A DNA stretch of 42,466 nt from a virus, in the IMG/VR virus record IMGVR_UViG_3300021962_000218, positions 1 to 42,466 of that record; one strand, 5' to 3'. This document shows, in pieces, positions 40,613-42,466 of the stretch. Each line of letters opens with the position of its first letter. Position 1 is the stretch's first letter. Under the pieces are notes generated by a model. It was given only the letters and a program-made list of their open reading frames with translations. It did no database searches and was not told where the DNA came from. Made by a program: the position numbers and the translations under genes.

Positions 40613-41247
40613 TAGGGATTCTTCCTTACTCGGCGGATCGACTTAGAGATGCTGGACCAACGTCGGTCTGCCGCACTGTATAGCTGGGCCAGCTGGATGC
40701 TGTTAGTGTCTGAAGATCCGGAGGCAACCTGCCATTGCTGGAATCGGACGCGGTCCGCGATCAGCATGAACATCGCTTCCTTCTGGACCCAGGCACGCAC
40801 GGCGTTAGTAGCATCGTCGTCGAGCTCGATAGAGGACGCGTCAACCGTTGGCTGGGTATAGTGCTTGTATCCAAACACCCGCAGCGTACATCCGTCAGGC
40901 ATGACGTAATAGGGTGGCAGGTGCAGCTTTCCATTGAGGAAGTCCCATCCACCATTAGCCGAGGCGTCTTGAGAGAAAGGGATTTCAGCGATGTACTTAG
41001 AGTTCTTGTATACGTCAACACGATAAACAGTGTCCAGCGTGAGCGTGTTGATAGTAAAGAATGCTCCAACAGCAGGAGCAGTGTACGCAACTTCTTCATA
41101 AGTCTCCTGTGGGCGGATGCGCGAGACCTCCTGAGTACCCCACTTAATCATGTCGTTGAGCTCATCATTGCTCCATGTATTAGTGGCACCGGAGTCACGC
41201 AGGTCCCGCCGGACGATGGTCCTGAGTGCTTGTAGAGTGATAGCCAT
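40612..41247 (-). CDS. Head-tail adaptor-like protein
   Basis: A 211-residue protein starting with a helical segment (LRTIVRRDLRDSGATNTWSNDELNDMIKWGTQEVSRI) typical of phage adaptor/connector proteins that sit beneath the portal. A beta-rich middle and a helical C-terminus with Trp/Arg residues follow. It is the first gene after the capsid gene, separated by a hairpin terminator, and precedes the tail genes. This order agrees with a connector role. Confidence 0.7.
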   Translation of the reverse strand: MAITLQALRTIVRRDLRDSGATNTWSNDELNDMIKWGTQEVSRIRPQETYEEVAYTAPAVGAFFTINTLTLDTVYRVDVYKNSKYIAEIPFSQDASANGGWDFLNGKLHLPPYYVMPDGCTLRVFGYKHYTQPTVDASSIELDDDATNAVRAWVQKEAMFMLIADRVRFQQWQVASGSSDTNSIQLAQLYSAADRRWSSISKSIRRVRKNP

Positions 41248-41266
41248 AAGGTCTCCTTGTGGTTGC

Positions 41267-41292
41267 GGGGGCCGGGCCGAAGCCCGACCCCC
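41267..41292 (-). terminator. UUCG-loop hairpin downstream of capsid gene
   Basis: On the minus strand GGGGGTCGGGC (41292-41282), loop TTCG and GCCCGGCCCCC (41277-41267) form an 11-bp GC-rich hairpin with one G-U pair. There is no T-run. It lies 16 bases after the capsid stop and would partly terminate transcription or protect the capsid mRNA, letting the capsid be made in excess over the tail genes. Confidence 0.75.
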
Positions 41293-41307
41293 ACTCCCTA
41301 GTTACGA

Positions 41308-42312
41308 TTAGAGCGTCGAAGCAACCGACTCGACTCGGATGTAGCGTGGCTGGCCAGTCGAGGTATTGCTACCATCGAACTCGCCGGTCGCACCTTCACC
41401 GCGAAGGATCGCACCGAAGCGCATCTTGAAGCCAAGCGTTGCGATCTGCGAAATCGGATCGCTGTGATCGCCGCCCGGAGCTACGAAGTAGCTCTGGAGC
41501 GTCTGGCTGTCGCCTACGATGTAGGCGTCTGGGCCGAACACGAACGTCGAGTGGATCGTAAGCGCCCCGCCTACACCACCGGTGAACGTTGCAGCCGCTG
41601 GCGATACCATGAAGCGGACACCTGCGTAGGCCCCGATCTCCCCGTTGAGGAGCTCAAGGTTCTTGGTGTACTTAGAAGCTTCGAGGAAGCCGTTCGGGCT
41701 GGTGTCGGTCAGGATGTCGAACTCCACCGAAGGGTGGATGATCGCTCGGTAGAAGCCGTCAGCGAACGTAGGAACGTTTGCTGCCTTGAGCTTAGCTACC
41801 GTCTGCTTGATCTCGAGACCAGTCAGCTTGTCGCCAGCCTGGATAAGCGCACGAGAAGCGCGGCCTGCAGCGTAGCGAACGTTCGTGCCCTGCTTGAGAA
41901 CGTCACGAATGATCGTGTCCATCGACTCAGTTGCAGCACGAGCAAGGCGCTCCGACGCGATTGAGATCAGGTCATGAGGGCTGTCGAGCTGAGCCAGGTC
42001 GGTGATCTTGAGGACCTTACCGTACTGACGAGGAACGAAAGACTCAGTCGTGATCGTCAGGTCATACTCAGCTGGGGCAAGCCCTTCGCCAAGTGTGTCT
42101 GAGATTCCGAGCGGCGTGAGGTCTGGGTAACGAGCGTAGCGGATCTCGTTGCTGCCCTTCTGGAAGCGGCCCGAGGTATAGTTCCCCGGCATCGCATGGA
42201 CCAGTCGGTCGCGCAGGTTCTCCTGAGCCTGCTTGGAAACGAGCTCCGTAATGAGCGCGCTATAGGCGTTGCTTGAGTTAGTATCAAGCAAGGCACGGGT
42301 CTGGTTAGCCAT
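41308..42312 (-). CDS. Major capsid protein, N4-gp56 family
   Basis: A 334-residue protein with features of the N4-gp56 family of HK97-fold capsid proteins: an N-terminal QENLRDRLVHAMPG segment, SFVPRQYGKVLKITDLAQL, and a C-terminal part with YAGVRFMVSP...FGPDAY...GFKMRFGAI. It forms the icosahedral shell. Codons are strongly biased to GC-ending, translation-efficient forms, consistent with the most abundant virion protein. AAGGAG lies 6 bases before ATG, and a stable hairpin follows the stop. Confidence 0.9.
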   Translation of the reverse strand: MANQTRALLDTNSSNAYSALITELVSKQAQENLRDRLVHAMPGNYTSGRFQKGSNEIRYARYPDLTPLGISDTLGEGLAPAEYDLTITTESFVPRQYGKVLKITDLAQLDSPHDLISIASERLARAATESMDTIIRDVLKQGTNVRYAAGRASRALIQAGDKLTGLEIKQTVAKLKAANVPTFADGFYRAIIHPSVEFDILTDTSPNGFLEASKYTKNLELLNGEIGAYAGVRFMVSPAAATFTGGVGGALTIHSTFVFGPDAYIVGDSQTLQSYFVAPGGDHSDPISQIATLGFKMRFGAILRGEGATGEFDGSNTSTGQPRYIRVESVASTL

Positions 42313-42326
42313 TGTTTACTCCTTTG

Positions 42327-42466
42327 TTACTCACCCCAAGGGTTGCCAAGGGCAGCGATGTCCTTAACAATCTCGGCGGTAGAGCGATTCTTCCCGGCTG
42401 TAGGCTGAGCCTTTGCCGGCTTATTTGGATCTACGAACTGCTCGTCCTGCTTGCCACCGGACTTCA
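42327..42466 (-). CDS. Scaffold protein, partial (right copy of terminal repeat)
   Basis: The last 140 bases repeat the first 140 and encode the C-terminal end of the scaffold protein again, cut off by the window edge. The only difference (G at 42453 for T at 127) is synonymous. On the closed circle this and the 1-516 gene are the same gene. Confidence 0.9.
   Translation of the reverse strand, partial: KSGGKQDEQFVDPNKPAKAQPTAGKNRSTAEIVKDIAALGNPWGE

Noticed and set aside
1-42466. Prophage or lysogeny functions
   Set aside because: No integrase, excisionase, repressor-like gene or attachment site was recognised, and the sequence closes on itself without host DNA.

Overview
The window holds a complete tailed double-stranded DNA phage genome. 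Its first 140 bases recur as its last 140 bases with a single mismatch, so the sequence closes into a circle of about 42,326 bp that was opened inside the scaffold gene. The evidence for a virus is a large terminase, a portal, an N4-gp56-type major capsid protein, a scaffold protein, a collar-domain tail fibre and very large virion-type proteins. I see no major tail tube protein and no recognisable tape measure, so a short-tailed (podovirus-like) particle is the best guess. No integrase or repressor was recognised, so the phage is probably lytic. The host is not named by the sequence. The holin-like protein, the small basic gene next to the terminase and the ReqiPepy6-Gp37-like tail hub recall phages of Actinobacteria; this is a low-confidence inference.

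Layout. Nearly all genes lie on the minus strand in one sweep that runs from about 23.9 kb down to 1, across the circle junction, and from 42.3 kb down to 29.8 kb. In transcription order it carries: a giant 2,527-residue protein; a HExxH metallopeptidase; the tail fibre; a terminase-small-like DNA-binding protein; a holin-like protein; small basic proteins; terminase; portal; two large internal-virion-type proteins (905 and 1,746 residues); scaffold; capsid; adaptor; two tail proteins; then an exonuclease, a HAD phosphatase, a C39-like cysteine peptidase and a recombination module (Cas4-like nuclease, ERF annealing protein, SSB-like protein, resolvase-like nuclease), several small proteins, an RlpA-like secreted protein and a DnaB helicase. 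No DNA polymerase or primase was found, so host enzymes are probably used.

The plus strand from 24.1 to 29.7 kb is an opposing block of small, mostly unknown genes, with a RadC-type JAB protein and several cysteine-rich and membrane peptides. It looks like an early or host-takeover region. A divergent control region (23.8-24.15 kb) separates the two directions, and a strong terminator at 29.74-29.78 kb lies where they converge.

The most interesting signals are non-coding. A two-hairpin leader occurs in three copies, one in front of each plus-strand gene block. A 26-nt promoter-like motif occurs twice, before the giant gene and before the tail fibre. A 76-nt GC-rich foldable element lies in the divergent region, and a pair of perfect or near-perfect hairpins lies at 27.67-27.74 kb. 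Several genes too short to be picked up by length were read directly, including zinc-ribbon and single-membrane-span peptides.
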